From Bursaphelenchus xylophilus (lineage: Eukaryota; Nematoda; Chromadorea; Rhabditida; Aphelenchoididae), in contig CAJFCV020000002.1 in NCBI GenBank assembly GCA_904066235.2, positions 7,502,001-7,566,000 on the forward strand: 64,000 nucleotides of DNA, in the 5' to 3' direction. This document shows positions 12,801-23,974 of the stretch, one piece after another; within the stretch, counting starts at the first letter, position 1, and the number at the start of each line of letters is the position of its first letter. Below the pieces are notes generated by a model. That model was not told where the DNA came from, did not search any database, and was given only the letters and a program-made list of their open reading frames with translations. The translations under genes were made by a program, and so were the position numbers.

Positions 12801-15800
12801 CAAGAGGTCCAAACTAAGCCCGTCGCCGCCTTTTTCATCGAGGACGACGACGAGGAGGATGAGTCGAGGCCGGCGCTCAACGAACAACATCAACTGGTGC
12901 CGTTGAGACCTCTGGGCATCGGCCAGAATCCCGTGTTGAAGGCGCAGAAACATCGTCAACGTAGAAATCGATTCTCCGGTGGGTTCTTTTGATTAGTTAT
13001 ACTGGGGGTTTGTGTTTTTTTACTGAGATTGACGCTATTTTTGAGCCAAACGTTATATTGGGCACGTTGTTTTCCAGAAATTTTTGGCCGGGATTCCCTC
13101 GAATTTTCTATTCCTGACCCCGTTATTAGCATGACGCAACGCTGTCAGTCCCCGGCCCACCGCCTCGAGGTCTTCAATTGTCCAAAAACATATTTGCTAA
13201 GCCGGGAAAGTGCTGGGCTTTGTTGTTTTCACCCCCTTTCCTGGACTATGGTAGTTTTCAAAGGGAGGATTTGAGTGTTTACAATTGGGAACGCTGGCAG
13301 AACGTTCTCTCTTCCCGCAGTCGTCCTTTTTTTGAAACGTTCTGTCCTCGAAAACATCTTAGCCCACCTTTTTTTGCTATTCAAATGGAAGAAAATCCAC
13401 CGAAAATAACAAAAAAAAAACGCATTCAGCAAGAGGGATTCCTTGCCAAAAGGCAAACAAGATACTGTAACGTACAAAAGTCATTTAATAAGCCAACAGA
13501 GAATTAAAGAGTCTGTTTTTATTTATTTCGAAGGACTTCTGCACAAATTCTTCGATAAAATTAGCTTTTTCGAATGAATTCGATTAAAAAGTTGAGCTAG
13601 AATAGTGTAACGTTAAACTTTTAATCTCAAAAGCTCTCAACCACATCCAAAAGTTTGTATGTCGCCGGCATGTGTCAAAGTGCCCCTATTCTTACTGTAA
13701 TGTAGTGTGAACCGATTGTTTTCGTGCAAAAAACAAGGCCATATCTGATTCTTTCATTACTCCCGAATGTTTTTTATTTTTTTTTTTTGTTTTGCTGTAA
13801 ACTCTCCCATTTCTCACCCCGGCCTACGGTAACATAAGGTTTTAGAAGAGAGAAAGTGCATTTCTCCTTGTTTTGGTCAGAGCCGCGGCCTTTTCCTTTC
13901 CCTTTTCTCGAGTCACAAGACTTGGTTCTCTCTGTCATTCAGGGCTCCTCGGGCCCCACGCTCCCTCGTTTCTCATCTGTTACAGAGATCTTCAGCCTTT
14001 GAGATAGGGAAAGAAAGGAAATGCTGTTTGTCTGACAAAAGTCTCGAATCAATGCAAAGGTCCTGTTTCTCAGAGTTTTTTTTTGTTTAAACTTGGCTTT
14101 TGACCCGCCAGTCATTTCTCCCTGGTGGGAGACGGTAGAGAAAAAGACAATACAAAAAAACGAAAGAAATCGCGTGACCCTCCGAGCCCGCGCCCTTCTT
14201 CCTTTTGTGCAGCGAAAATAAAACAAAAATAATTTGAATAGCAATTACAATATAAAAGAGAGCAGAGATTAAAAAAGAAACCAATCACAAAGTAATTGAT
14301 GGGAGAAAGTAAATTGCAGTGACATATGACAATAAACGTCATTGAGTGTAATATCAGTAAATAAACACAGCTTTGCAGATTTCTACCGCCTAGCCAACGA
14401 TCATCTGGGTTCGGGAGCCTATGCCTCGGTCCGCACTGGTATCTGCATTGAGACCGGCAAAGAGTACGCGGTGAAGGTGGTCAACAAACATGAGCCTGGG
14501 CACACCCGATCTCGGATCCTGAGAGAAGTCGAGATCTTCAAGATGTGTGCCAACCATCCCAACATCGTCCAGATGGTCGAGGTAGGCTTGAAATAACTTG
14601 AAGAAAAACATTGGAAATGCTTTTCATGTTTAATTAATGTTTTTTAGTGGTTCGAGGACGAAGATACCTTCTACATGATCTTCGAGAAGATGCGCGGAGG
14701 TCCTCTGCTCAACCACATCCAACGCAAGGTCTGTTTCACGGAACAAGAAGCCTCCATGGTCACCCGCGACATCGCCAACGCTCTCAAACACCTCCACGAA
14801 CGCGGGATCGCTCATCGGGATGTGAAGCCGGAGAATATCTTGTGCACTGACCTCGACCGGGTCAGTCCCGTCAAGCTATGTGATCTCGACCTGGCCTCCA
14901 AACCCTCCATCAACAAGATCCGCAAGCAATCCCGCACTCTCCACAACGTGCAATCCGAGCCCGATCTGGCCAGTCCAGTGGGTTCGGCCGAATTCATGGC
15001 ACCAGAAGTGGTGGATGCGTTTGTTGGGGATGCTCTCAAATACGACAAGCGATGTGACATGTGGAGTTTGGGGGTCATTATCTACATTATGCTCTGTGGG
15101 TACACCCCATTCTATGGAGAATGCGAACGCGAAAACTGCGGTTGGGATCAAGGGCAGCCATGCACCGACTGCCAGGAAAGTCTCTTCCATCGAATCCAAC
15201 GAGGAGACTTCGATTTCCCCGAGGAAGATTGGGCCAACATCTCCGTGGAAGCCAAGGATCTCATCTCCCACCTGTTGGTGAAGAATGTTCGTCTTCGTTA
15301 CACCGCCACCGATGTTCTCAAACACAAATGGGTCTGTGGGGGAGCACCGGAGACTCCGCTTCAGACTGCTAACAACCTCTTCCGCAATGATTCGGCCAGA
15401 GATGTTCATCAGATGAACGAGCATTTCAATGTAATGAACAGATTGACCGCTGTCAGATTGAGCGCTCGGTTGGAGGAGACTGTCCCTGATCTCGGGTCGT
15501 CTCCCGAAACGGAACTTGTTCTCAGTGAGAATGTAGATGAAAGTGAAGAAGAAAAGGGTATTGAAGTGAGTGATTAGTTGTAGTGTGATGCTATGTTTGG
15601 AATCTGGGTTTGCTAAATGAGTTGATTTTAGAATGCGGAGAACACTGAGAACGTCCCGATTGAAGTCCCGCCACCGATTGCAAAGTCTCCGGATGTGTTC
15701 GAACAGTCTGATCTTCCTCCTCCCGAAGCCAACAAACCCTTCCAACAGGTCCAACCCCAACCCGATTACAACCCCACATTCCCGGTCTACGCCCCTCCCC

Positions 15801-16392
15801 CGCCCATGTTCACCAATAACTATGTTAATAATTACGGGCCCCCTCCGGTGATCAACATGAACGGGATGTTGTTGTATGCGCCCACCCAAGTGATGGCCAC
15901 ACAGGATGGGCCCACGTACTTCAACCAATTTTACCCCCCTTGTGCCCCGATGTTCAACCAAATAGACCCCGCGATGGTGCCGCAATGGCCCCAGAACCCC
16001 CAAAGAGCGGCCAACCAGTTCTCGAATGCCCACTGGTCCACCAAACCCGAAAACATTGACACGGCCAACCGAGGCCGTCAACTGCGCGCGGAAAGACTCC
16101 GTCAACAACGATCTCTCACGCCCGGATATCAACAACATGTCCAGACTGCCCGCAATCAGCAGTCCAGACAATCCAAAAACAAGAAGCTGTTTCCCACCAA
16201 CATTCGGCCAGGAGGCTCTCACGCCGCCTTGGAAACATGTCAGAATGCAATGGTCAGACAGGTAAGAAAAATTTCTGCTGTACTGGAGATTAGACAGTTA
16301 ACAGTATCTCAGACTTTAACAATGTCTTTTAGGAATCATCCCACGATCTCCATCACCGTCAGACCAACCGCGAAACTCAAGTGAATGTCTAG
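3844..16392 (+). CDS. mnk-1: MAP kinase-interacting Ser/Thr kinase (Mnk), eIF4E kinase
   Basis: Mnk kinases act downstream of ERK/p38 and phosphorylate eIF4E while bound to eIF4G. Seven exons join in phase: 3844-3874, 12240-12504, 12608-12978, 14379-14581, 14648-15565, 15632-16261 and 16333-16392 (825 aa). The long N-terminus is acidic and Ser-rich. The kinase domain begins near residue 223 with GSGAYASV, has VAIK-type AVKVV, HRDVKPEN (catalytic Asp 348) and an APE-type APEV. The Mnk-specific cysteine insert CERENCGWDQGQPCTDC is present. The Mg-binding motif is DLD (369-371), where Mnk family members have DFD and other kinases DFG. The C-terminus is Pro/Asn/Gln-rich. Intron 1 is 8,365 nt, far larger than any other here, and intron 3 is 1,400 nt, which suggests regulatory content or alternative promoters. 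The exon 3 donor is a weak GTGGGT. Assignment of the kinase is secure. The first exon, only 10 codons plus one base, is inferred from a matching phase and a strong GTAAGT donor. Confidence 0.9.
3875..12239 (+). other. 8.4 kb first intron of the Mnk gene
   Basis: Non-coding stretch between coding exons 1 and 2 of the Mnk gene. I looked for nested genes on both strands. Open frames near 7,624-7,947, 8,994-9,275, 9,658-10,122 and 11,600-12,025 are no longer than chance predicts and resemble nothing I know. A GC-rich foldback lies at 11,165-11,310 (separate entry). Its size is out of line with the short introns typical of this genome, so enhancers or alternative first exons are plausible. Confidence 0.55.
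11165..11310. repeat. Nested inverted repeat, foldback element relic
   Basis: Outer arms AAGCCCGGT (11,194-11,202) and ACCGGGCTT (11,295-11,303) are perfect reverse complements. Inner arms CCGGT (11,203-11,207) and ACCGG (11,284-11,288) lie between them. The arms are GC-rich and flank a very AT-rich centre with several A and T runs. A further GGCCGG-like pair lies outside. This is the shape of a degenerate MITE or foldback transposon inside Mnk intron 1. No target duplication is clear. Confidence 0.4.
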
Positions 16393-18815
16393 GAAACCAC
16401 CCAAAACAAGAGGAACAGCCAAGGAATATGTTGTTTTAACGACTTTTGTACATTGTCTACTATGTTTATTTTATATTTTCTCCCATATATTGTACAGTCT
16501 CACTCTAGATTCATTCGGATCACACGGTTCCCCAGCTTTTGTATTTGATTTAAGATTGCTCCCCGCCTCAGGTAGACCCGATCTATCTCTGTTAGTACTG
16601 GTTTGTCTCCCGTTGTTAATGTAAATTGTTTATATAATTTTTTTTTTATATTTTGGTCATCTAAATGATTCTTTCTCTACCTTCGGCCTTCTTTTAATCC
16701 TATTCTGCGGAAATGTAGCCCAGTCAATGGTCTGAAAAAGGCGGAAAGCCCCGCTATTTATACTATTTAAGTCTACATCAGAAGTAATTTATTGACCAGT
16801 CGGCAGTTCTTGTTGAGTTTTTTTGTTATAGCCCGTCTCTCTAGTAGAGAGTATGTTGTCGTATCAAGGGGTTTTTATTACAGTAGAAAGGCCGGAAAGA
16901 ATAGATTTTTTTGATGGAGAAATTCAAAAAATGTGCGGAATTCGGCTCAACGCATGCCTAACCACTATTCTCGAGCGAACTTTACAAGCGAAATTATTGC
17001 GGCCTCCAAATGTCAACGCCCTTTTCTTTGGCCGCCGACATTACTTTCTCCCATGACATTACGAGAAATGGGTGTTTACGACAACATACGACTAATAATA
17101 ATGTTTTTATGTACCTCAACAACCATCTTCTTGTAGCCTCTTCATTCCATCAACCAAAAACTCGTGTTTTATGGGTTTCTGTAGTGTCTCGAGGGGCCTT
17201 CTGACGTCCGTAAACGGATTTTGGGGGTTCCTTGGTAGTTGTGTATATACATCTCTTGTAATTAACCCCCACGCGAAAACGGTTCTGTAAAAATCGCTTT
17301 TAGTGCGCAAGCCGAAGGAAATGAATCTAGGGAACGAATGCTGAACATTTGGATGGCAAGATATTCTTCTTGAAGTTCAATGTCAGCCGTGATCCCCTGT
17401 AGATTTGATTCCATCCTTCCTCTCCATTAGGTCCGCCCACCATAAAATACGGCTGTTCCCCCTCCCCTTAACGCTATATAGGTTCCACGCGCATCACAGG
17501 ATTACGGTAATAACGGTTTTTTGGGTGCTTTTCGAACGTTACGGTTCCCCTCCCCACTGTACATAGCTATGAAGTGTAATTAGAATGCAGGTGTAATTAT
17601 TATTTAGCGACCACTCGGTCTGTCCAAAGCGAGTATTCCCCACAAGTTCCATCAATGTTCGGTTATTCGTTGTACATAGTGTAGAATAAGTGTTGTAATG
17701 TAGATATGTAAAAAGAAAAGGATAAAATTAAGAAAAAATATCAGAATAGCGACTGGTTTACGAGAGTCACTGAAAGATAGGGGTCGAGTGCTATGTCATG
17801 AGACTACACTTGACTTTTAGGAAGGCAAATGGTCGTCCATTTGAATAGGATGACGTATTACGTCAACTAGGGTGGTCGATTGCATCGACGATCATTAGCA
17901 CAAAGATGAGCAGACTCGTAGTTAGTGTCCTTACGTACAGATACAGGTATATAGAGATACAGTTATCTTGAGTACAAACAACCGAACGATCTTCTTCCAT
18001 TAGGTTCTCCCCCTCCCCTTTGCGGTTGTGCTCCCTGAGGGCATAATCTTGTTCGCCCGCACCGGCGGATCCCCGACACTCCGAGAGTGGAGATCATCTT
18101 GTTTTATCCTTTTCCAGTCGATGATCTCGGAGCTTTCTTCAGTCAAAGGGACGATAGAAAAGACAAGATGCATAATGGTGTCTGATGCAAGACATCGTAA
18201 TACCATTCTCGCATCTTTCTTTCTTTGAGCACTTTTCCTTTGTCAATGCCCTCTATCTTCCCCTTGATTCTTGTGTCGAGGATTTTCCGGCAGCAAACTA
18301 CGTTCTTTCGTCATCAAACAAAACACCACATATATTGTATGCGAATATGACGATCTGCTCTTACATTTTCCATTAATGGGAATGTTCCGAAAGGATCATA
18401 ATATATATATGTGCAGTTCTCTCCATCCTCTTCTTATATTTTACACGGCAGTTGTTAGTCTTGATTGCGTAACATCAATCATTGTCTTCGAAAACAAACA
18501 AATACTCTGCGACGACATTTTATTGTTGTCCACGAATTGATTGATGATATTCATTGTATTTATGAGATATTAGAGATACATTAAGAGCAAGAATAATATT
18601 GGAAAAACGGAGAAAAACATTAATAAAAATTATTTTAAACACACCCTCGGTACTTGAATTAAAACTAAATTGATCTAATGGACGACTTCAAAACTGTGTT
18701 AATGCTTTATCGGTGAGGTCTTTTAAAGGCTGTTGGATATACATGTATTCGAGTATAAAACCGGTGAAAGATCACTGTTAAGTTAATAAATAATAAAATA
18801 TGTTCACTTCGTCGT
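16393..18815. other. Mnk 3' flank and intergenic region
   Basis: This 2.4 kb region separates the Mnk stop from the convergent end of the PLEKHM2-like gene. Its first part is probably a 3' UTR. No coding region is supported. It contains a short hairpin CTCTCT-AGT-AGAGAG near 16,838 and a cluster of three perfect palindromes at 17,826-17,889 (separate entry). Confidence 0.4.
17826..17889. repeat. Cluster of three short palindromes
   Basis: Three perfect inverted repeats stand in a row. CAAATGG/CCATTTG (17,826-17,843) has a 4-nt spacer. TGACGTA/TACGTCA (17,851-17,865) has a 1-nt spacer and contains two bZIP/CRE-type half sites. GTCGAT/ATCGAC (17,875-17,889) has a 3-nt spacer. They could be protein-binding sites or RNA hairpins in an unannotated transcript. 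Confidence 0.45.
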
Positions 18816-21800
18816 TCAAAAGAAGTCTATTCGATGCTGGCATTGGCGATAGATCTTCCCATGGACGCTATCCGTTTCCATCCAACCCTCGCCGTGTTCT
18901 TCGATCTGCATACCCCATTCGTTTAGCACGAAATTTATAAAGTTATGTAATTCGGAGTCATTCCTAAAGAAGAGCCATTCAGAATTTCCAGATTCCCGTT
19001 GGATGGCCAAGATTCGATGGGATGGCGTTTTGGCCGAGGAAATGGCATGAATATCACAGATAGACATCTTGTGGAGACATCGGACGAAGCCGTCGACTAA
19101 GAAGTTGGCTCCTTCTTGGACAAAAAGCAGAGTGGCGTCAGTGGCCACGAGTAAACAAGCTACCGCATCCAATTCAGAGGCCTAAATATGTAATATATGA
19201 TTAAACCAAAATAAACTTGCATGAGAAGAGCTGACTGCCATTGTGATGGCCGATAGCCATTTGTTCATCTCATCCATGGTCTCGAAGGAAAATTGGATGA
19301 ATGGTTCTTCAATTAATGTAATTTGAAATACAAAATTCTCATCATTTTTCAATAAAACTTGTTCAACAAGTTCAACTTTCTGTCTAAGATCAACGGAAGC
19401 TATTGCTTCCTTGCAAGTTGAGTCCGTAAATTGGTACAACATGTGCTCTCTGTAATAAAAAAAATATCCGATAGGAACAAAGCAAACTTCGAATATTAAA
19501 ATGAACATACCTTAAGATAAAGTAAGATTGCACCCATTCGTCAGTCTTTTTTCTCCATGCATTTGGATAAACATTTCTGGCATAAAGATAACTTTCCATG
19601 GTTTCGGCTGAGGTATCGGTTTCTTTCAAAGACTGCAGCCAGTATATTAAATTTGCTTGCTTGATCTCCACTTGTGGCTACAATAACACAAAATACCTCA
19701 AGAAACTAAATTTCTTACCAATCCAAGCTCTTTTCTGACAAAATTGTGAAGGATAATTGAAGAAAACGTGTTCTGATTTCTGTCAATGGCCATCGAGTGA
19801 TTAAACTTTGCCTTGATGATGGCACTCAGCTTGAATACAATCAGCTCGCCCAACTTTTGACTGGCCGTTTCCACTTGAAACTGTTTTTCCCTTCTTTTGG
19901 GGTTGCTGAAGAAAATCTGCTTGCTGGTCGAATGGAAACACAGGGTTTGGGCATTCAATCCAACACTTATACAATCGAGATATTTAAGGGAAAGATACGT
20001 CTCTGTTCGATAGGTATACTAAAAATAAGAATAATAAAATATAATAAAACCCCACTTTAACTCCATCATGGTTTGAACCCTCAAGATGATTTGACTCGCT
20101 TAGATTCCTGACCGGTGACATATTCTCTATGGATCTAGAGGAATCAAATCTGGAGGCAGCAAAGTTTAACGAAGAAGAATAGAATTGATCTTGTCCTTTT
20201 TCGTTTTCAATCTCGGCCTTCAATAAGTAGATACACTGGTCCGTGACTAGAAGAAATCGATGTTGAGGTTCTCCAACAGAGTGATTTATATAAACGGAAT
20301 ACATGGCTTGATATCTCTCCGAATCCTGATGGAAAACTTCCATCGCCAAAGAAACAATCTCTCCGGATATCAATCTACAAAGGATGAAATAAACGTCACA
20401 TCTAAATCAACAAAAAATCGAATAAAGAGGTCTTACTGCAAGTTGCCTTCGATTGGCTCGTCCGGAATCGCTTCTCTTAACGATTCCGCCTTCACTTCCT
20501 CGGATAGAACATTTTCCTCCTCCGCTTCCTTCCCTTCCTCCTTTGTTTCTTGAAGTTCTTCTGACTTAACATCATCTTCGCCAGCTTCAACCTCTACTTT
20601 TCCCTCTTCATCATTACTCTTTGATGAACGAATATCTCGTTTAATTCCAGAAGAAGTAGAAGACGATGGAGAAGATGGAATAGCGACATCGACACTCCTT
20701 TCGCGATTTCTTTGAGATCGTCGACGACTTAGCTTGGATGGGGATGAGGACATCTTCCTTACCACTTCCTCTTCACTATGAGCTTCATCTGAATCCGTCT
20801 AAAAGAAAGAAACATAAGCAATGTAAAAAACTCAAACCTCAAATCTGGCCGACGACTGTATCCTCGTTCGATGATTCTTGACCATTGCGTCCAGAATATA
20901 CTCCTAGAAAACTTCAGCTACTTTATACTTCATAATTATTTTAAAAATAAAATATTTTTTTACCTGATCTCTTGTAGTGGAAAGAAACGGCTCGTTTGCC
21001 GTTTGTGGTACCTCAACTCTAGGAAGATCCTCATCTTCTTCTTCTCGATCTTCCCTTGGTCCAGGATGATCAAAAGAACCCACTCTGAACGAGGCACTCG
21101 AATCGGCAGCATGAACGGAAGCCGAGAGTATAACTCCCGGACGATCAAGACGCCTTCTCGGAATAGATCTGGGTTGAATTGCTGTTGAACTAGGAACATG
21201 AATAATTGGAGCTTGGGACGATAACTGTGCAATTGGAACTTCCTGGCTCTCCCGCATCGCTGGTGACTAAACGAAACGAAATATGAAACATCAGAACAAC
21301 CTACAAGAAACTTGAAGTTCACATTATTCAACGGCTCCACCCCCACGGCCACCAACTTCAACAAGGCCTGGTTCCTGACCGCCGCATTCTTTTCATAATA
21401 TTTCTTCATTAGTTTTGGCTGGGCCACAAATGATAAGAACTCGAAATATAGTGTTTTATTGTTCAAGGTGCTCTTTAGCCATCCTATGGACAACTTCCTT
21501 TCATCTGAAGTTCTCCATTCAATCTGCAGATCGGCTTGGGCACTTTTGGGAATAAACTCCTTCACATAAAACCAATAACATTTAGGCGGGTCTTTGAAAC
21601 TAAAACTTAAAGCTTTTACCGTCCAAAAACCTAACTTACCCATGGGCCAAGAAAGCATCCAGAGCTCTGAGCAACTCTACCGCCTCGATCTCGCGGCCAG
21701 GAATCTCATTCTGCCCAAATCGGAGACATTCTTTGACGGTGACCTTAATATCGTTCAGAATGGTCTGATGTTTATCCCTTTTTACTCGGGAAGGACCGTC

Positions 21801-21827
21801 AAGCCCAACTGGGGCTAAATGAAACAT
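18816..21827 (-). CDS. PLEKHM2: PLEKHM2/SKIP-like RUN and PH domain protein
   Basis: PLEKHM2 (SKIP) links Arl8 on lysosomes to kinesin-1. Ten exons join in phase (minus strand): 21827-21640, 21599-21305, 21266-20964, 20903-20838, 20798-20437, 20374-20056, 20018-19719, 19677-19511, 19449-19221 and 19181-18816 (864 aa). An N-terminal RUN domain (about residues 15-160) includes LLRALDAFLAHG and KYYEKNAAVRNQ. A low-complexity Ser/Glu-rich middle follows. Then comes a segment resembling the SKIP-specific region before the PH domain (LLVTDQCIYLLKAE; ISVGLNAQTLCF), and a PH domain (DEWVQSYFILR to MDEMNKWLSAITMAV). The C-terminal segment also matches SKIP. The last intron appears to use a GC donor (GCAAGT), because only that keeps the frame. 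The start at 21,827 was chosen because an upstream open frame cannot be joined in phase. Confidence 0.8.
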
Positions 21828-22303
21828 CTTCTACTCGATGTCCTTGATATTGCAGTTACTTTTCAATTACCCGTCGAGTATAAAGTAATTCGGAAAGTAT
21901 CAATCTGGTTTCATCTATAAATCTAAAAAACCAATCAATTCGGGAAGAACTTTTTTGCATCAAAACATCTCTCGGAATATGAGTCATTTTAAAACAAAGT
22001 CCGATAAACGAATTCGTCATGGATAATACAATTTTTGAATTCCACAAGGAACGTAAATAAATTACGAAGCTATTCGGTCAATAAATGATCAAAAACAAAG
22101 TTGTTTATCAAAAAGTCTAATCGTGATCTAAAATTCACATTATTTTTTTTTTGAATTAACAGAAAGCCACATATTGTTTTCGTGGTAGGAGAGAAACGGG
22201 TCAAGACTAACGTGCAGACATGACCCTGAAATAAACGCGCGGGTATTTTTATGCATGTCTGAAACGGGACTGCATTTTGCATCTGCATTCAGCATTCTAT
22301 ATA
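21828..22303. promoter_or_regulatory. Divergent promoter region, PLEKHM2-like / mrg-1
   Basis: This 476 bp lies between two start codons that point away from each other, so it must hold both promoters. An inverted pair CAGACATG (22,215-22,222) and CATGTCTG (22,254-22,261), with an inner ACCC/GGGT pair, sits close to mrg-1. A 63-codon open frame at 21,856-22,047 (minus) was considered as an upstream exon and rejected on phase. Confidence 0.5.
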
Positions 22304-23806
22304 ATGCCTCCAAAACGAAAGTCGACTACTGAGAGTCAAATTGCGGCCAAAACGGCAAAAAAAGGTGGACCTCCTCCGGATACTAAATATAAAACCAATG
22401 ACATTGTTATGTGCAAGTACGGAGGCACTTTTTATGAGGCAAAAGTCTTGGCCATCGACCCTGACGATGGATATTTTATTCATTATCAAGTAAGTTAACG
22501 GTTTCATTATTTATTATAACTGACTGATCTTCATTATTTTTTAGGGATGGAACAAGAGATACGATGGTTTCGTCAGTTTCCAAGAGTCTAACTCTAGGTT
22601 CAAACCTTTCAGCGAAGAGGAGGTAAAGAAAGCCAAGGTATGAAATTTTTATACTGTTTATCTCCCTTTAGGAAGTGAAAGCTGTGCTGAAGGAAAAGGC
22701 TTCTACACCCAAGATAGTCAAACCTAAAGGAACGCCAAAGACCAAAGAAAGATCTCGGAACACTTCAACGATCTCAGAGGAAGATAAACCTTCTAAAGAT
22801 ACCCCGGCAGGAAAACCCAGACTGTCCTCAAGGACAGCGGAGAAACAAAAACCTGATGGTAAGTGGTGTTGACATCTTGTCAAGAGAATTATCTTTCGTT
22901 ATTGGTATTGGGTCACGTGTTTATGTTCCTAAACTACCATTTGTTCTAATTACATTGAGATTAATAAGTTTCCCTTCCAGGTGACGGTCCCAGGGCTCAA
23001 AAACCAAAGAAGGAAGACAATGTTAATAATGGAAACAGTAATTCAACGATTCCAAGAAAGCGATTAGAAGCTCCAGCCAAATTGGAACCTGGAACCAAAT
23101 TGATTGGCCCGGATTTGGCCGAGGTTCTCACCGATGAACAAGAAATGATCACTAGAAGATATAGACTTCCAAAGACACCTGCTCAGAAGACCGTTTACAA
23201 TTTGATTGAAGACGTACGTTTTGTTTTCATTTTTTTTTTCTTTTGATACCATGGAGTACTAAAGTGCGAAAAGAAATGTTTTAGTATTGTAATGACAATC
23301 ACGTTAATTTGATCAAAGTGGAGAAGATGATGGAGTTTGCCAAGACCAAAAACTTGGCTGAACCTACAAACATCACTCGTGCGGATTGTTGTGCTGGGCT
23401 CTTGAATCTGTTCGAGGTGTGCGTTGCCAGTGTGTTGATCTATCCGTTCGAAAGAGAGCATATTAAAACTTTGGTTTTGGAACAGTCTGATGGAGAAGGT
23501 AAGGTTTTCCGTTCATTCGAATTTTTTTTTTTATTTTTCGCTTCAAAGAAAGTTGATTTAGATGAAAACAGAACACTTCGTTTATCTCGATTTTTGGGTG
23601 TCACCTATCTTCTCCGTATGCTCTCCAGAATCCACGAAATCCTCGAGAAAACTGATATCCCGGAAGAGAATGGTAAGACTGTAATGGAGGTTTGTACAGG
23701 CATTACCAAACACCTCTGCGGGAAACTTTCTTCCTACTTCGACCCGACCTCATACTACGTTCAGCCAGCCAGTGATTACATTCGTCGGAATTCAAACCTT
23801 TCATAA
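22304..23806 (+). CDS. mrg-1: MRG15-type chromodomain/MRG domain chromatin protein
   Basis: MRG15 proteins read H3K36 methylation and act in NuA4 and Sin3 complexes. In C. elegans MRG-1 protects germline fate. Six exons join in phase: 22304-22489, 22545-22637, 22672-22858, 22981-23213, 23285-23498 and 23562-23806 (385 aa). The N-terminal chromo-barrel shows YEAKVLAIDPDDGYFIHYQGWNK (here split across residues about 50-68) and a following WNKRYDGFV segment. A basic, Lys/Pro/Ser-rich linker follows. The MRG domain runs from about residue 200 to the end and includes YRLPKTPAQKTV, RADCCAGLLNLFEV and RFLGVTYLLRML. Size is close to the family norm. It converges on the NF-YB gene, with 168 bp between the two stop codons. 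Confidence 0.9.
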
Positions 23807-23974
23807 TACAAAGTTTTTAATTTATTTGGAGATCATAACTTCAATGTATTATATTGTAATGAAGTAGCAATGTGAGGCTAGTTGTTGTTTGAAAGGTTAT
23901 AAACATTAAACAGCTAAATTGACAACAAAATAAAAAGTGAAATTGTTATAATAAATACATCATTTCTTGAGCGA

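Noticed and set aside
14876..16222. 448-codon minus-strand frame opposite the Mnk kinase exons
   Set aside because: Antisense shadow of a real coding region. It spans two Mnk exons and the intron between them, and its protein has no domain.
21856..22047. 63-codon frame as an extra first exon of the PLEKHM2-like gene
   Set aside because: It ends in phase 0 at CGG|GTAATT, while the next possible exon needs phase 1. The ATG at 21,827 gives an intact RUN domain.
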